This document shows, piece by piece, positions 60,775 through 64,000 of a DNA stretch of 64,000 bases (positions within the stretch are counted from its first letter, which is position 1; every line of letters starts with the position of its first letter). Both the position numbers and the translations under genes were made by a program. The notes under the pieces are model-generated. The model had not been told where the DNA came from. It saw nothing but the letters and a program-made list of their open reading frames with translations, and did no database searches. The stretch is from Stomorhina lunata (taxonomy: Eukaryota > Arthropoda > Insecta > Diptera > Rhiniidae). The stretch is from positions 18,031,510 to 18,095,509 of the forward strand of contig OW121741.1 of NCBI GenBank assembly GCA_933228675.1, in the 5' to 3' direction.

Positions 60775-63060
60775 ATCCTATAAAAATAAGAAATTTCTGA
60801 AAAATTATCTATAAAAATAAAAAAATGTTTAAAAATTTCCTATAAAAATAAAAAAATTTTGAAAAATTTCCTATAGAAATAAGAAATTTTTGATAGAAGA
60901 AATTTCAAAAATTTATTTTTTTTTATAGGAAATTTTATAAAACTTATAGTATACTATATATAAAACTTATATTTTTATAGGAAAATTTTCAAAAATTCTT
61001 GTTTTTATAGGAAATTTTTCAAAAATTCTTGTTTTTATAGGAAATTTTTCAAAAATTTATTTTTTTATAAGAAATTTTTCAAAAATTTCTTTTTTATAGG
61101 AAATTTTTCAAAAATTTCTTTTTTATAGGAAATTTTTCAAAAATTTCTTTTTTTATAAGAAATTTTTAAAAAATTTCTTATTTTTATAAGAAATTTAAAA
61201 AAAAATTCTTATTTTTATATAAAATTTTTCAAAACATTTTTATTTTTATAAGAAATTTAAAAAAAAATTCTTATTTTTATAAGAAATTTTTAAAAAATGT
61301 CTTATTTTTATAGGAAATTTTTCAAAAATTTCTTATTTTTATAAGAAATTTTTCAAAAATTTCTTATTTTTATACGAAAATTTTCAAAAATTTCTTATTT
61401 TTATAGGAAATTTTTCAAAAATTTCTTATTTTTATAGGAAATTTTTCAAAAATTTCTTATTTTTATAGGAAATTTTTCAAAAATTTCTTATTTTGATAGG
61501 AAATTTTTCAAAAATTTCTTATTATTATAGGAAATTTTTCAAAAATTTCTTATTTTTATAGGAAATTTTTCAAAAATTTCTTATTTTTATAGGAAATTTT
61601 TCAAAAATTTCTTATTTTTATAGGAAATTTTTTAAAAATTTCTTATTTTTATAGGAAATTTTTCAAAAATTCTTGTTTTTATAGGAAATTTTTCAAAAAT
61701 TCTTGTTTTTATAGGAAATTTTTCAAAAATTTATTTTTTTATAAGAAATTTTTCAAAAATTTCTTTTTTATAGGAAATTTTTCAAAAATTTCTTTTTTAT
61801 AGGAAATTTTTCAAAAATTTCTTATTTTTATAGGAAATTTTTCAAAAATTTCTTATTTTTATAGGAAATTTTTCAAAAATTTCTTATTTTTATAAGAAAT
61901 TTAAAAAAAAATTCTTATTTTTATATAAAATTTTTCAAAACATTTTTATTTTTATAAGAAATTTAAAAAAAAATTCTTATTTTTATAAGAAATTTTTAAA
62001 AAATGTCTTATTTTTATAGGAAATTTTTCAAAAATTTCTTATTTTTATAAGAAATTTTTCAAAAATTTCTTATTTTTATACGAAAAATTTCAAAAATTTC
62101 TTATTTTTATAGGAAATTTTTCAAAAATTTCTTATTTTTATAGGAAATTTTTCAAAAATTTCTTATTTTTATAGGAAATTTTTCAAAAATGTCTTATTTT
62201 GATAGGAAATTTTTCAACAATTTCTTATTATTATAGGAAATTTTTCAAAAATTTCTTATTTTTATAGGAAATTTTTCAAAAATTTCTTATTTTTATAGGA
62301 AATTTTTCAAAAATTTCTTATTTTTATAGGAAATTTTTCAAAAATTTCTTATTTTTATAGGAAATTTTTTAAAAATTTCTTATTTTTATAGGAAATTTTT
62401 CAAAAATTTCTTATTTTTATAGGAAATTTTTCAAAAATTTCTTATTTTTATAGGAAAATTTTCAAAAATTTCTTATTTTGATAGGAAAATTTTCAAAAAT
62501 TTCTTATTTTGATAGGAAATTTTTCAAAAATTTCTTATTTTTATAGGAAATTTTTCAAAAATTTCTTATTTTTATAGGAAATTTTTCAAAAATTTCTTAT
62601 TTTTATAGGAAATTTTTCAAAAATTTCTTATTTTTATAGGAAATTTTCAAAAATTTCTTATTTTTATAGGAAATTTTTCAAAAATTTCTTATTTTTATAG
62701 GAAATTTTTGAAAAATTTCTTATTTTTATAGGAAATTTTTCAAAAATTTCTTATTTTTATAGAAAATTTTTCAAAAATTTCTTATTTTAATAGGAATTTT
62801 TCAAAAATTTCTTATTTTTATAGGAAATTTTTCTAAAAATTCTTTTTTATAGGATATTTTTTAAAAATTTCTTTTTTTACACGAAAGTTTTCTAAAAATT
62901 CTTTTTTTATAGGAAATTTTTAAAAAATTTTTTACTTTTAAAGGAAATTTTTCAAAAAATTTTTATTTTTATAAGAAATTTTTAAAAATTTCTTATTTTT
63001 ATAGAAAAATTTTCAAAAATTTCTTATTTGTATAGGAAATTTTTCAAAAAGTTTTCGTTT
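60775..63060. repeat. 31-bp TTTCTTATTTTTATAGGAAA minisatellite with 0.7-kb duplication
   Basis: About 73 units of the 9,901 family, mostly in the GGAAATTTTTCAAAAATTTC orientation; a few at the left edge are reversed. Private variants recur in order: the AAAACATTTT unit at 61,231 and 61,937 and the TTATTATTATAGG unit at about 61,519 and 62,225 show that a segment of about 700 bp was tandemly duplicated. Confidence 0.94.
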
Positions 63061-64000
63061 TGAAAAATATTTCATTAAAGGTCTGTTTCTTTACTTTTTG
63101 GGCGAGTTCCTGTAAATGAGAATAATTTAGGATTTACTCTCCCAAACAGCAAAACTTAAACTGAAGTACGGGAACACAAAACACCAAAATTTAAGTCCAC
63201 AATTGATTTAACATGCAAATATTCAACCAAATGTTTTTAAAACCGTTGAAAACATTTGAGTTTTTCTGTAATTAATTTTGAATAACAATTTTTCAAGTTT
63301 GTTTTTTGTTTTTAATTAATAAATATTTTTTTGACAATTTTAAAATGTTTGCCAGGAAAAATTATTCTGGCAAAAACATGTAAGTTATTGTAAGGAGAAA
63401 ATTTTATAATTTTCTCAAATTCTTTCTCAATTACAATTTTTTTCAGTACGGGAACACTTAATTGTAATTTCTGATTAAAACTTGTACAATATTGTACTGT
63501 ATTGGGAGTTCTGGAACACAGCTTAAAACTTTATTTTTTTGTAAATACTTTACCAATCTGGTTAAATTTTGAATAAAATCTTTAACAATTTCAATTATCG
63601 AAGTCTAAATCAAAAGACTTAAGCAACAAACCTGTAGTGTTTTTTTATACCCTTAAAACCATAATTATTTGAATTTACACTGAGATTTTTGTCATAAATT
63701 TTGATCTAACTCATACTTTTCTTTCCATTTGGACAGCTGACTGGTTGCTTTTAATCAAAATACAGGTCGTCATTTTGAAGATAAATTAATTGGTGTAATC
63801 GGTTAAAATTTTGCCTAAGCCATCACATGGAATATCATTTTATCAAATCTTATTTTAAATATGGTTGCAAAAAGTAAGTCTACTTATATTAATTACTTTT
63901 TAAAAATTTACGTACTATGTTTTTTTTTTTTTTGTAAATCAACAACAATAATCTAATTAACATCTTTTTCGACGTTCATATACGTAATAATGGAAAACCA
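63061..64000. other. AT-rich non-coding DNA
   Basis: No supported exon. ACGGGAACAC occurs at about 63,168 and 63,449, and the word at 63,612 repeats one near 60,740, so parts of this stretch are probably dispersed repeat. Confidence 0.45.

Overview
The window looks like nuclear DNA of a calyptrate fly (a blow fly, flesh fly or house fly relative; the clade is inferred). It is very AT-rich and has short spliceosomal introns. The two recognisable genes are an insect neuroguidin and an Obstructor-E cuticle protein. By my hand tally about half of the 64 kb is tandem minisatellite DNA, so most long open frames are repeat artefacts.

Layout. From 1 to 41,154 there is no protein-coding exon I can defend. 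The stretch holds alternating blocks of 11-, 12-, 21-, 29- and 31/32-bp tandem repeats separated by 0.5-1.4 kb of plain AT-rich DNA. It also holds a tRNA-derived SINE with target-site duplication (22,543-22,867), a 154-bp fold-back palindrome (18,790-18,943), a 411-bp perfect inverted repeat (32,185-32,595 / 33,121-33,531) and a textbook recursive-splicing (zero-length exon) motif at 14,230/14,231 on the + strand. From 41,155 to 43,057 four exons encode all but the extreme N-terminus of neuroguidin (Sas10/Utp3/Lcp5 family, small-subunit ribosome biogenesis); its last intron is filled by an 11-bp satellite. From 43,058 to 56,374 lies a convergent intergenic interval with more repeats and a graveyard of mobile elements: two MITE copies, fragments of two non-LTR retrotransposons, an IS630/Tc1/mariner-type transposase fragment, and a 278-bp direct repeat flanking transposon-tail sequence. 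From 57,945 down to 56,375 (minus strand) are two alternative terminal exons, each encoding three chitin-binding (peritrophin-A) domains, apparently of one obst-E-like gene whose signal-peptide exon I could not find. From 58,440 to 63,060 lie further minisatellites in the presumed obst-E first intron or upstream region.

How it fits together. The two genes are convergent and functionally unrelated (nucleolar rRNA processing versus extracellular chitin matrix). The main theme is that many tandem-repeat families share a dyad core, TTTTCTATAGAAAA or a close relative, within units near 31 bp although the rest of each unit differs. The first exon of neuroguidin is not visible upstream. If the gene really begins far to the left, the repeat-filled 41 kb would be its first intron, and the recursive splice motif at 14,230 would fit that; this is inference.
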